A stretch of 12,919 nt of DNA from Nanobdellota archaeon (GCA_018812505.1 JAHJDK010000135.1:1-12919), one strand, 5' to 3'; counted from the first letter of the stretch, positions 1-7,103 are shown. The notes: generated by a model from the letters alone, not told the origin. Program-made: numbers and translations.

Positions 1-277
1 AAATATCCTTTTTTTTAACTAAATAAATAATTAAACATGAAACTAAATATGAAATTATTATTCCAAGCAACAAGTTAATGTATTGTATTTGGTATATATT
101 ATGATTATAAGATGATATTAACCAGCTGGTTATTGAACCTGTTGTATCTGCAGGACACGGTGCTTTAATACATCTTATTCCATTATCATAATTGATAAAA
201 GGTACGAAGAGAATCAGAATTATTATAGACGTCAATATTTTTATTTTTGTTGGTTTAAAAAATTCTTTCCAATCCAT
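1..277 (-). CDS. Small two-helix membrane protein, unknown function (partial, 3' end outside window)
   Basis: The reading frame opens at ATG 277-275 and stays open to base 1, giving 92 residues without a stop. It begins MDWKEFFKPTKIKI, then has a hydrophobic helix at about residues 14-28, a short outside loop with C36 and C41 (CIKAPCPADTTG), and a second helix at about 67-88 followed by KKKD. The charge pattern suggests both ends lie in the cytoplasm. The architecture (W-K-x-F-x-K-P start, cysteine loop, closing helix then lysines) resembles short membrane proteins I associate with DPANN archaea; that is recall, not a search. The start lies 5 bases after the stop of the TIM-barrel gene, so it is probably the last gene of that operon. 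No strong ribosome-binding site is visible. The function is not known. The composition and coding continuity make it a real gene even though it is short and cut by the window edge. Confidence 0.72.
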   Translation of the reverse strand, partial: MDWKEFFKPTKIKILTSIIILILFVPFINYDNGIRCIKAPCPADTTGSITSWLISSYNHNIYQIQYINLLLGIIISYLVSCLIIYLVKKKDI

Positions 278-282
278 TTTAA

Positions 283-2349
283 TTACTCTAATGGCACTTC
301 ACTCCATAGTTTCCATTCATTTGATGGACTGTATGCTCCTACTATGTACAGTGGTGGTGCATCATATCCAAAGTGTTGTTTGTGTACTTGTGAGAATCTT
401 TGTGGATGACCAGAGCTTAAGCCGTACACTGGGCTTCCGAATGCAGACCATGTTTCTGGCAGTATTGTTTGTGGGTTGAAGCTTCCGGGTTCTGCGATGA
501 AGTCTTTGTATCCTTTTTCTCTTAAGAACTCAACTATCTCTTTTATAGGTGCGTTTCCTTTTCCAACAGTTAAGTGCTCATCATCATATCCAAAGTTGTC
601 TGTTAGGTGTATGTGGCTTAACACTTTTGCTTCATGTAGTTTTTTCACTTTTTCTAGTGCCCACTTTGAAAATCTCTTGTTGAATTGTTCATCTGTTTCT
701 GTTGGTACTCCGCTAGCATCTTTTTTTCGTTCAAGTTTTGATTTCCATAGGTTTAAGTGTCCAATGTCTAGTGTGGTTCTTATATGTGTTTCAGCTAGTT
801 TCTTTGCTCTTTCTTCACCTAGACTGGTTGATAGTTTCTCAGCCATCTTCTTTCTTGATTCCTGTACTAATTCTAATAATTCGTCTGGATGGCTTCCGTA
901 TTGTAGCGGGTCATAGCTTTCTGGAGCGATGTATAATGGGTCTTGTAGTTTGTCTTTGTTTTGTTCGTATTTCTGCCAGGTTCTTATGCCTAGTTCTGAT
1001 AGTGTTTCTGATGATTTTTTAAGTCCGTAATCATGCATGGTGGTTACGTTTTCCATTGCTTCTTGCGCTTCTGTCGCATGCACGTCTGCTGCTGCTGATG
1101 CTTCGTGTGTATGCCTTAGGTGTGCTTCTTTTTCTCTTATCTCGTTTTTAAGCCATTCTTTTATTGGTATTTCTTTTGGAGGTACCATTTCACTACTATT
1201 ACCATAACCAAAATATTTTTTTGTTGTTAGTCTCCATTTCTCATCATCTGGTAATGAGTCGTCTAGTTTGGAGTAGAACTCATGCGCTTTTCTGAATTCA
1301 TCAAGCTCTTCTTTCTCCCGGTCATACCTGAGTGCGTAGAATAATGAGTGTCCTTTGTGCTGTAATATCTGGTTTATGTATTGGGTTTTTGAAAAAATCT
1401 CTTCAGGTGTTAATTGTCCGTGTGGATGCTTTTCATTCCACCACTTGGCTTTGTCTTGAAAATATTTCCAGTCTCTTCTGACTGTCTTGAAACTCATCTC
1501 TTCTGATTTCCATTCTGGTACTCTTCTGAATATCATCTCTGCTTTTTCTGTTTGATACTCCCATTCTTTCTTGACTGTTTCGCCGCTTAGTCCTATCCAG
1601 TCCTCTGCTTCATAAGTGTTTCCGTTCTTGTCTTTTTTCCCGACAAGACTTATTCCTTTTTCTTTTTCATAGTTTGCAACTGTTTTGAATACTGGTTCAT
1701 AGATTGGAGTGTCTTTTCTCATGGCTTTCAAGTCTCCTGTTCGTTTGTCTATTACCATGACTGGTGCTTTTATGTCTTCATTTATGAATCCTCTAAAACT
1801 GTAGGTTTCTCCACCGATTTTTTCGTTTCCAAAAAAATCATATGCTGGTCTGCTCCATTCTCCGGTGTGTACTACTATTGCTCCTCCGGTGCTTGCTTCT
1901 GCTGCAAAGTCAATCGCTTTCTCTACTTCATCTATTGTGTTGTCTCTGTTTTGTTCTTCAAATCCTCTTTTTGGGTCAAATCCTGCTAATCCTTGAACTC
2001 CTACTGTTGCGTGTGTTGTACTTTTGACTTTGTTAATCTCTGCTAGGTTTCTCATCTCCTGCCTTTCTTCTTTGTCAAAGCTTTCAGGTGTTGCTCTCTC
2101 TTTTTGTCCTTTGCCTGCTCCGAAGAATTCAAATTCTACTTTGCTGGCTCCTTCTTTTATCTTTGCATTCAATGCTTGTAATTGGTGTTGAAATGGGTTT
2201 AGTGATGTTCCTATCTCTTCAGGTCCTAGGTCTGTGTTTATAGACCTGTCTCCTGAACTTAGTTCTATTGGTCTTTCTATTCCTTCTTCGTCAAACTCTG
2301 GTCGATAGGTTCTGTCTAATGAATGATAATATCCTGTTGTGAATATCAT
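283..2349 (-). CDS. Endonuclease IV/xylose isomerase-like TIM-barrel protein with a large internal insertion
   Basis: This 688-residue protein has a barrel whose metal-site motifs follow the AP endonuclease 2 order. Candidate ligands are H113 (TTHATVG), H161 (VVHTGE), E477 (APESYD), D528 and H531 (LDIGHLNLW), H581 (HIHLTDN), D590 and H592 (YDDEHLTVGKG) and E620 (FIAEPGS). E. coli endonuclease IV uses H69, H109, E145, D179, H182, H216, D229, H231 and E261, with the same D-x2-H and D-x-H spacings. The barrel seems to begin near residue 42. H161 and E477 are 316 residues apart against 36 in the E. coli enzyme, so about 280 residues are inserted; this part is charged and includes a histidine-rich stretch (410-439). 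A tail of about 50 residues rich in aromatics and proline follows the barrel. The known family is about 280-300 residues long, so this is an unusual member. It could be a sugar-phosphate isomerase/epimerase or a phosphodiesterase instead of a DNA repair nuclease. The start overlaps the upstream stop as ATGA and has a good ribosome-binding site. Confidence 0.85.
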   Translation of the reverse strand: MIFTTGYYHSLDRTYRPEFDEEGIERPIELSSGDRSINTDLGPEEIGTSLNPFQHQLQALNAKIKEGASKVEFEFFGAGKGQKERATPESFDKEERQEMRNLAEINKVKSTTHATVGVQGLAGFDPKRGFEEQNRDNTIDEVEKAIDFAAEASTGGAIVVHTGEWSRPAYDFFGNEKIGGETYSFRGFINEDIKAPVMVIDKRTGDLKAMRKDTPIYEPVFKTVANYEKEKGISLVGKKDKNGNTYEAEDWIGLSGETVKKEWEYQTEKAEMIFRRVPEWKSEEMSFKTVRRDWKYFQDKAKWWNEKHPHGQLTPEEIFSKTQYINQILQHKGHSLFYALRYDREKEELDEFRKAHEFYSKLDDSLPDDEKWRLTTKKYFGYGNSSEMVPPKEIPIKEWLKNEIREKEAHLRHTHEASAAADVHATEAQEAMENVTTMHDYGLKKSSETLSELGIRTWQKYEQNKDKLQDPLYIAPESYDPLQYGSHPDELLELVQESRKKMAEKLSTSLGEERAKKLAETHIRTTLDIGHLNLWKSKLERKKDASGVPTETDEQFNKRFSKWALEKVKKLHEAKVLSHIHLTDNFGYDDEHLTVGKGNAPIKEIVEFLREKGYKDFIAEPGSFNPQTILPETWSAFGSPVYGLSSGHPQRFSQVHKQHFGYDAPPLYIVGAYSPSNEWKLWSEVPLE

Positions 2350-2960
2350 ATGTGATCTCCTGATTTATAGGTTCCTCCTGACTGAAAGTTTTCAGATATT
2401 GATTGTATTACTTGTTTTGATCTTTCTATATATCCAAACGGGTCTTTGTCGTTTACCATGTCTACATTGCTTGTTGCTTGTTCTAATCTTTTTTGACGTT
2501 CGTATATGTTTTCTCTTTCTGATGAACTTATGTATTCTCCGTTTTGTATCTTTTCAAGAGTGCTTCTTAAATCATTGTAGGAGTTGTAATCTGTGAGTTC
2601 ATATATTCCTGTAGCTCCTAATTGTTCTAGTGGAGCGCCGTAAGCTGGACCTGCTTGTTCCCTTGCTTCATCTGTTATCCTTTCGTTTTCAACTACTTCT
2701 TCAAGGCTTTCTTGTTCTGTTTTTTTTTTCTTGTTTGAAGCTTCTTTTTCTATCTCTTTAAGTTCTGGTATTTGTTCTCTTAATTCTTGCAGTATGTCTT
2801 CTTCTGATAGTTCTTTTTCACTTGCTAGAAGCATCTCTTCTGCTTCTTTTAGTTCTTTCTTTTTCTTTTCTTCAAAATCCTTTAGTTCTTTTTCTTTATT
2901 CTTTTTTAGCTCTGAGAGTTTTTCAAGCCATTCTTTTCTTTTGTCAGTTAGATTTACCAT
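2346..2960 (-). CDS. Charged coiled-coil protein, unknown function
   Basis: The protein is 204 residues from ATG 2960. Residues 5-95 are almost wholly Lys/Glu/Leu with heptad-like leucines, so they form a long helix or coiled coil. Residues 103-204 are a different, more polar region with an AGPAYGAPLEQLG turn, many Tyr/Asn/Ser, and two further predicted helices (about 145-165 and 175-192). There is no signal peptide or membrane segment. The frame could be extended to a TTG at 3005 (15 more residues). ATG 2960 is preferred because it overlaps the upstream stop by only 7 bases (ATGGTAA) and has a weak AAAGGTCATC ribosome-site match. The downstream TIM-barrel gene overlaps it by ATGA. Its position between a helical protein and an enzyme suggests an adaptor or assembly role, which is only inference. 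I do not recognise the family. Confidence 0.78.
   Translation of the reverse strand: MVNLTDKRKEWLEKLSELKKNKEKELKDFEEKKKKELKEAEEMLLASEKELSEEDILQELREQIPELKEIEKEASNKKKKTEQESLEEVVENERITDEAREQAGPAYGAPLEQLGATGIYELTDYNSYNDLRSTLEKIQNGEYISSSERENIYERQKRLEQATSNVDMVNDKDPFGYIERSKQVIQSISENFQSGGTYKSGDHI
2354..2360 (-). promoter_or_regulatory. Ribosome-binding site of the TIM-barrel gene
   Basis: On the minus strand GGAGATC lies with its GGAG core 7 bases before ATG 2349. It sits inside the end of the upstream coiled-coil gene, and with the ATGA overlap it supports this start and coupled translation. Confidence 0.7.
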
Positions 2961-4495
2961 GATAACATTTGATGACCTTTTTTGTAGTTCTTGTAGGTTT
3001 GCCAAGCGTTGAAAATTGCTACTCCTGAGGCTTTTTTCAGTTGTGATTTTGTCGGTTTTTTTACGCCTGTTGGTTTTTTGGCTTCGGTTTCGAATACTCC
3101 GCTTGGAAGTAGCGCTCCTATTAGGTCAAACACTCCTTTTACAACTGCCACGAATGGGTCCAGCATTCCTAGGTTCTTTGGTTTTTTTACTTTTTTTTCT
3201 TCTTTTTCTGTTTCTTCAATATCTTCTCCTGCTTGTTTGAGATATAATTCTAGTTCTTCTCCAAGTGCTTCCATAGCAGCTTTTACTGATCCGTCTATGA
3301 CGCTGAATAGCTTCATGCTTTCTTCTCTTCTTAGTTTTTTGTAGTTTTCTATTTGTTTATCTGTCCACCCGTATATTCTTAGTTTCATAGATGCTCTTCC
3401 AATATGTATTGGTCCTTTATGTGCGTATTGGTCTTGGTGGAAGCTCAAGTCTGGTTTTGTTCTGTATTCAAAGCTAGCAACTATTACTGGGTGTGCTCCT
3501 GTTTTTGATGGTTTGACTGCCATGAATTCTACTTCTGTCATTGATGTTTCAAAAGCAGATACTATATCTGCACTTTCGATTTGTTTTTCGCTCATCTGCA
3601 TTCTTCTTATGTTTCTGAGGTATGGTTTTAGCCAGTCCATGTACATCTTTATGACTGCCCAGTGTTGTCTCAGATATTTTAGTTGGAATTTTCTTCTGTC
3701 TTTGAGTTCTTTGCCTGTTTTTTCTTTCCAGATGACGAATGATAATAGTTTTCTTTTCAACACGTTCTTTATTGCTTGGTTGTATTTTGTAGCGTCTACC
3801 ACTTTATCTACTTCTTCTGCCTTGTAAACATGTGTGTTAAAGAACAAGTCTGGCAGTATTGTGAATCCTACTTGTTGTGCTAGTCCGTATACTGATGAGG
3901 GGTTTTTACTGGCACCTTCAACCATATCTATGTATAGCCCTTTTAGTGATATATCTGCGCTTTTGAGTTCTTTCCAGAGGTCATACATCACTAGTCTTTC
4001 ATCTATTATTCTTAGTTCTCTTACTATTTGAAATAGTTCTCTGACTAGTTTTCCAATCGCTATCAGGTATTGACTGACTGTTTCTTGTTGTATTTTTAGT
4101 CTGGCTTGAGCTGCGCCCCAGAAAGCACTTTGTTCTGATGCTGAGAATATGTCTGTAAGTTTGTATATCATGTGATATCCTTGATCTCTTCTTAACTGGC
4201 TTAGAATCCAGTAGTACATCTCTTCAAGTGATGTGTTGTATGACTCGTTCATGAGCCAGTATCTCTTTACAGGTGATGGATATCCTGTTGGAAAATAGTC
4301 AGACATTTTACCGTCTGCTTGTGGTTGTACATTTGCTTCTTCTGCTATTTCTTCGTCGGCATATTTTTGAGCTTCTTCATCAGATATTCTTTTTATGAAT
4401 TTTTTCCTTTCTTTCTTGCTCATAACTTCTAAGACTTCTTTGCCTTTTTTATTCCAGAATTCTGTTTCAAGCAGTCCTTTTGAGTACTCTGACAT
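2954..4495 (-). CDS. 513-residue helical protein of unknown function
   Basis: I do not recognise a family. The protein has a charged N-terminus (1-60), then a Tyr/Trp-rich segment (67-110, including YFPTGYPSPVKRYW), then a long predicted alpha-helical body (about 115-310) rich in Leu, Arg and Lys. A mixed region at 320-378 holds short strand-like runs (HPVIVASFEYR, SMKLRIYGW). A Glu/Lys linker (423-440) precedes a hydrophobic stretch (443-465) long enough for a membrane helix or amphipathic anchor, and the end is basic (KKPTGVKKPTK). There is no N-terminal signal peptide. It is the first gene of the three-gene overlapping cluster with the coiled-coil protein and the TIM-barrel enzyme. A TATA-like site lies in the 48-base gap before it, so the cluster may be transcribed separately from the antiporter. 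The layout suggests a scaffold or membrane-associated partner of the barrel enzyme, which is inference. Confidence 0.82.
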   Translation of the reverse strand: MSEYSKGLLETEFWNKKGKEVLEVMSKKERKKFIKRISDEEAQKYADEEIAEEANVQPQADGKMSDYFPTGYPSPVKRYWLMNESYNTSLEEMYYWILSQLRRDQGYHMIYKLTDIFSASEQSAFWGAAQARLKIQQETVSQYLIAIGKLVRELFQIVRELRIIDERLVMYDLWKELKSADISLKGLYIDMVEGASKNPSSVYGLAQQVGFTILPDLFFNTHVYKAEEVDKVVDATKYNQAIKNVLKRKLLSFVIWKEKTGKELKDRRKFQLKYLRQHWAVIKMYMDWLKPYLRNIRRMQMSEKQIESADIVSAFETSMTEVEFMAVKPSKTGAHPVIVASFEYRTKPDLSFHQDQYAHKGPIHIGRASMKLRIYGWTDKQIENYKKLRREESMKLFSVIDGSVKAAMEALGEELELYLKQAGEDIEETEKEEKKVKKPKNLGMLDPFVAVVKGVFDLIGALLPSGVFETEAKKPTGVKKPTKSQLKKASGVAIFNAWQTYKNYKKGHQMLSW

Positions 4496-4518
4496 TTTAT
4501 TATACCTTCGGTTTTGTT

Positions 4519-4527
4519 CTTTATAAT
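4519..4527 (-). promoter_or_regulatory. Possible TATA box for the 513-residue/coiled-coil/TIM-barrel operon
   Basis: The minus strand reads ATTATAAAG preceded by a purine-rich ACGAAAAG, which fits a BRE. The centre lies about 28 bases before ATG 4495, so transcription would begin almost at the start codon. A GAAGG at 4509-4505 could act as a ribosome site if transcripts start further upstream, for example by readthrough from the antiporter. Confidence 0.45.
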
Positions 4528-4543
4528 CTTTTCGTTTAATGAG

Positions 4544-6238
4544 TTATTTGTGATGATGAACTTCTTTTCTTTCTTTTAGTTCTTTGATATGTAATATTTT
4601 TGTGTTTATTAGTTTGTCAAGGTCGTATGATATGTCTTCCAGCATGATTGACATATGGTTTCCTCCTAGTAAGTGTGGTATTATGACATAGTCTGCTCCT
4701 TGGTCGTATAGTTCTAGTGCATCATCTAAATCCATTGAGGTAACTATTATTATTGCGTGTTTGTTGACATTTCTTATTTTCTTGATTAATAATTCTGCTG
4801 CGTTTGCGTCAGGTATTGTTGAAATTACCATTTCTACTTGGTTTAGTTTTAGTTTTTCAAGTATTTCTATATCTCCTGCGTCTCCGTATATGCATGGTTG
4901 TTTTGTTTTTATCAGTCTTTTTACTATGTCTGGGTTGAAATCCACTATTAGGAAATCTTTGTTCATTTGTTTTAGTGTTTTGCCTATGCTGTATCCCATT
5001 CGATCATACCCTATCAGTACTACTTTATGGCTTGGGTTTTCTTCCATGAATGTTAGCTCTTTGTTGTTCTTGCTTAGTTTTTCGAATATTTTTAGGTATC
5101 CTTTTGTTTTCTCATATATTTGTGAGTCGAATTTTATGAAGTACGTCGAGGCTGTTATAGTGATTGTCGCTAATAGGGTTGTTATTGATAGGAATTCGTT
5201 GCTTATATGTCCTAGTATTGCTCCTTGTGCTATTATTATTAGTGAGAATTCTGATGTTTGTGCTAGTACTGCGCTGGTCATAAATGCTGTTTTTCTTTTA
5301 TATCCAAAAACGCTTAATATGGTTGTTATCAGTGTTGGCTTGAAAATTGTTATTAGCAGTGTGAGCATTATTAGTGGTATAATCCATTGAGAAACGTTTG
5401 TGAACATTAATTTCATTCCTAATGAGACAAAGAATATTGTTGAGAAAAAATCTCTTAAGGATCGCACTTTGCTTTCTATTTCTAGGTTGTATGGCAGGTT
5501 TGCTAGTGATACTCCTGCGAGGAATGCTCCTATTGCTATTGATAGTTCTAGAGCAGCTCCTAACATTCCGAATGAGAAACAGACTGTTATTGCTATTAGG
5601 AATAGTATTTCTTGTGATCTAGCTGCTACTTTGAATATGATTGGAAATATGAATTTTCCGCTTATATATACTAGTGCTATTAATCCGAACACTTTTAGTA
5701 TTGATGCTGCTAGCAGTGCTGCTGAGAAGTTGCTTATTGTTTGCAGTGATGATAATGCTATTATCGCAAAAAGGTCTTCCATTAATAATATTCCTATAAC
5801 TATTCTTCCGTGCAATGTGTCTAATTCGTTTTTGTCTGCTAGTAGTTTTATGACTACCATTGTGCTGCTGAAGCTTACTATTAATCCGATGTATATTAGT
5901 TCTTTGCCTGCAAATCCTGTCCACATACCTATTACTACTCCTGCTGTAAACATAGTTAGTATTTGTATTGTGCTGCCTATTAGCACGACTTTTCCAACAT
6001 CTTTTAGTTTTCTGAGATCTAGCTCTAGTCCAACTATGAATAGTAAGAATGCGACTCCTATTTCTGACAGCGTCCTGATGACTTCTGTGTCTGTAATCCA
6101 TCCTAATCCTACAGGTCCTATTATTACTCCTGCCAGTATGTAAAGTGGTATTAGTGGTTGTTTCAGTAATCGACCTATGTATCCTAGAATTGTTGCAAAT
6201 ATTATTATTATTCCTATATCATAAAATATGTTGGTCAC
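4544..6238 (-). CDS. CPA2/KefB-type monovalent cation:proton antiporter with TrkA-N (RCK) domain
   Basis: The 564-residue protein is an integral membrane antiporter that probably exchanges Na+ or K+ for H+. Residues 1-370 form about 12 hydrophobic segments with family motifs: GPVGLG (41-46), FIVGLELD (67-74), the ion-site region LLMEDLF (151-157, D155 matching the conserved aspartate of the QD motif, with Glu in place of Gln) and AIGAFLAGVSLANL (235-248). Residues 403-545 form a cytosolic nucleotide-binding regulatory domain (VVLIGYDRMG, acidic D433, YGDAGD 451-456). The glycine motif is G-Y-D-R-M-G, so the usual middle glycine is Asp412. The end is HHHK. Translation starts at GTG 6238, supported by GAGGTG 4 bases upstream. 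A TATA box lies in the gap after the TrmB gene, so it has its own promoter and may be controlled by that neighbour. The exact cation cannot be told from sequence. Confidence 0.93.
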   Translation of the reverse strand: MTNIFYDIGIIIIFATILGYIGRLLKQPLIPLYILAGVIIGPVGLGWITDTEVIRTLSEIGVAFLLFIVGLELDLRKLKDVGKVVLIGSTIQILTMFTAGVVIGMWTGFAGKELIYIGLIVSFSSTMVVIKLLADKNELDTLHGRIVIGILLMEDLFAIIALSSLQTISNFSAALLAASILKVFGLIALVYISGKFIFPIIFKVAARSQEILFLIAITVCFSFGMLGAALELSIAIGAFLAGVSLANLPYNLEIESKVRSLRDFFSTIFFVSLGMKLMFTNVSQWIIPLIMLTLLITIFKPTLITTILSVFGYKRKTAFMTSAVLAQTSEFSLIIIAQGAILGHISNEFLSITTLLATITITASTYFIKFDSQIYEKTKGYLKIFEKLSKNNKELTFMEENPSHKVVLIGYDRMGYSIGKTLKQMNKDFLIVDFNPDIVKRLIKTKQPCIYGDAGDIEILEKLKLNQVEMVISTIPDANAAELLIKKIRNVNKHAIIIVTSMDLDDALELYDQGADYVIIPHLLGGNHMSIMLEDISYDLDKLINTKILHIKELKERKEVHHHK

Positions 6239-6242
6239 TGAA

Positions 6243-6248
6243 CACCTC
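6243..6248 (-). promoter_or_regulatory. Ribosome-binding site of the antiporter
   Basis: The minus strand reads GAGGTG, complementary to the archaeal 16S 3' end, 4 bases before GTG 6238. It decides the unusual GTG start. Confidence 0.7.
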
Positions 6249-6285
6249 TTTTTTTAGTTGTCACTCGTGTATTCTTTGAAACCTT

Positions 6286-6297
6286 TTTATATATAAA
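6286..6297 (-). promoter_or_regulatory. TATA box of the antiporter gene, within a 12-base palindrome
   Basis: TTTATATATAAA is a perfect palindrome in the 73-base gap between TrmB and the antiporter. It would place transcription start near 6266 and leave a leader of about 28 bases containing GAGGTG. Being symmetrical, it could also be a regulator site, but AT-rich TATA boxes are often palindromic by chance. Confidence 0.6.
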
Positions 6298-6311
6298 TTT
6301 ATTGGATTTTA

Positions 6312-7082
6312 TTATTTTTCTCCTGCTTTCCAAATATTTTCAAATAATTCTCTGTAACTGTCTGCTAATCCTTTACTTTTTATTAGTACTGCAAATATTG
6401 GTTTTGTAGTGTATGATACCTGGATTACTTTGTCGTTGTATATGAATATGTCTACTGGTGTTTGGTATGATCCTTTGGCAATGAATCTTCCTGTGCCGTG
6501 ATATTCTTTTAGGTATGTTTCGTTTTTTCTTATTTTTTGATCCCAGATGCATCTTGCTTTTATTTTTGATTCCTTTTTTTTCTTTTGATATATGTGCCAG
6601 TATGGTCCTAGTACTTCTTTGAGTTTTCCGGATGCAAAAGCTATGTATTGGCCGTTTGGAGTTAGTTCACTTAGCATATTTTCCAGCATGGTTTTGTATC
6701 CTTTGTATCCTTGGTAGATTGTTGCTTCTTGTTGTTCTCCTTCAGACTGTTTTTTGATTGTGTGAAGTTCTGGCAGTATGTTTTTTATCTCTAACTTTTC
6801 TTGGTCTAGTTGTCTTTTTTTCTCTTCTAGATAGTCTAGTAATCTATCGGGATTTGTGGCTTGGAAGTATTTTTTGTTGGTTTTTTTTGTGTAACTTACT
6901 AGTCCTTTTCTTTGTAGTTTTTCTAGGTTTTCGTACACTTTTGAACTGTTGATTTTTATTTTTTTTATTAATGGTCCAGATGTTGTTTCTCCTGTTTCTA
7001 ATAATGCTACATATACTTTTATCTCGTTTTTTGTCAGACCTGCTTTTTCCAGTATTTCTGTGTTCACTATGCTTTTAAGCAT
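6312..7082 (-). CDS. TrmB-family transcriptional regulator
   Basis: The 256-residue protein has an N-terminal winged helix-turn-helix (about 10-75; LEKAGLTKNEIKVYVALL and SSKVYENLEKLQRKGLV are typical of TrmB), a helical linker (about 80-112) likely to dimerise, and a C-terminal effector domain (about 120-256). The family in archaea senses sugars or other metabolites and represses or activates neighbouring genes. Here the neighbours are the antiporter downstream and the divergent methyltransferase/amide-synthetase operon. The ATG at 7082 is given as the start, but the best TATA box (7096-7087) is only about 10 bases before it. GTG at codon 6 (7067) lies about 25 bases from that box and would make a leaderless start with the protein reading MNTEILEKAG. 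The five-residue difference does not touch the domain. The identity is secure at family level; the ligand is unknown. Confidence 0.9.
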   Translation of the reverse strand: MLKSIVNTEILEKAGLTKNEIKVYVALLETGETTSGPLIKKIKINSSKVYENLEKLQRKGLVSYTKKTNKKYFQATNPDRLLDYLEEKKRQLDQEKLEIKNILPELHTIKKQSEGEQQEATIYQGYKGYKTMLENMLSELTPNGQYIAFASGKLKEVLGPYWHIYQKKKKESKIKARCIWDQKIRKNETYLKEYHGTGRFIAKGSYQTPVDIFIYNDKVIQVSYTTKPIFAVLIKSKGLADSYRELFENIWKAGEK

Positions 7083-7086
7083 TTGA

Positions 7087-7096
7087 TATATTTAAA
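7087..7096 (-). promoter_or_regulatory. TATA box of the TrmB gene
   Basis: The minus strand reads TTTAAATATA, preceded by a purine-rich GGGGGAAAGA that fits a BRE. Its distance favours transcription starting near 7067, at a GTG in the TrmB frame, instead of before the ATG at 7082. Confidence 0.55.
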
Positions 7097-7103
7097 TCTT
7101 TCC

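Noticed and set aside
120..190. Possible structured RNA or tRNA in the AT-poorer patch near the left end
   Set aside because: No tRNA arms or anticodon loop can be built, and the patch is explained as coding sequence of the small membrane protein (the CIKAPCPADTTG loop).
192..479. Plus-strand frame at the left end
   Set aside because: It is antisense to both the barrel gene's end and the small membrane gene, and its product looks like random hydrophobic sequence.
2731..3012. Plus-strand Ser/Phe-rich frame opposite the coiled-coil gene
   Set aside because: It is the complement of Lys/Glu codons of the coiled coil; low-complexity shadow.
5619..6101. Minus-strand frame of about 160 codons inside the antiporter
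   Set aside because: It is a frame-shifted reading of the antiporter, rich in Arg/Asn/Ser, with no family character.
4761..6143. Two long plus-strand open frames opposite the antiporter, separated by a single stop
   Set aside because: They are antisense to a clearly conserved antiporter. The translations are Ser/Ile/Asn-rich without domains, and the openness follows from A-ending codons on the other strand.
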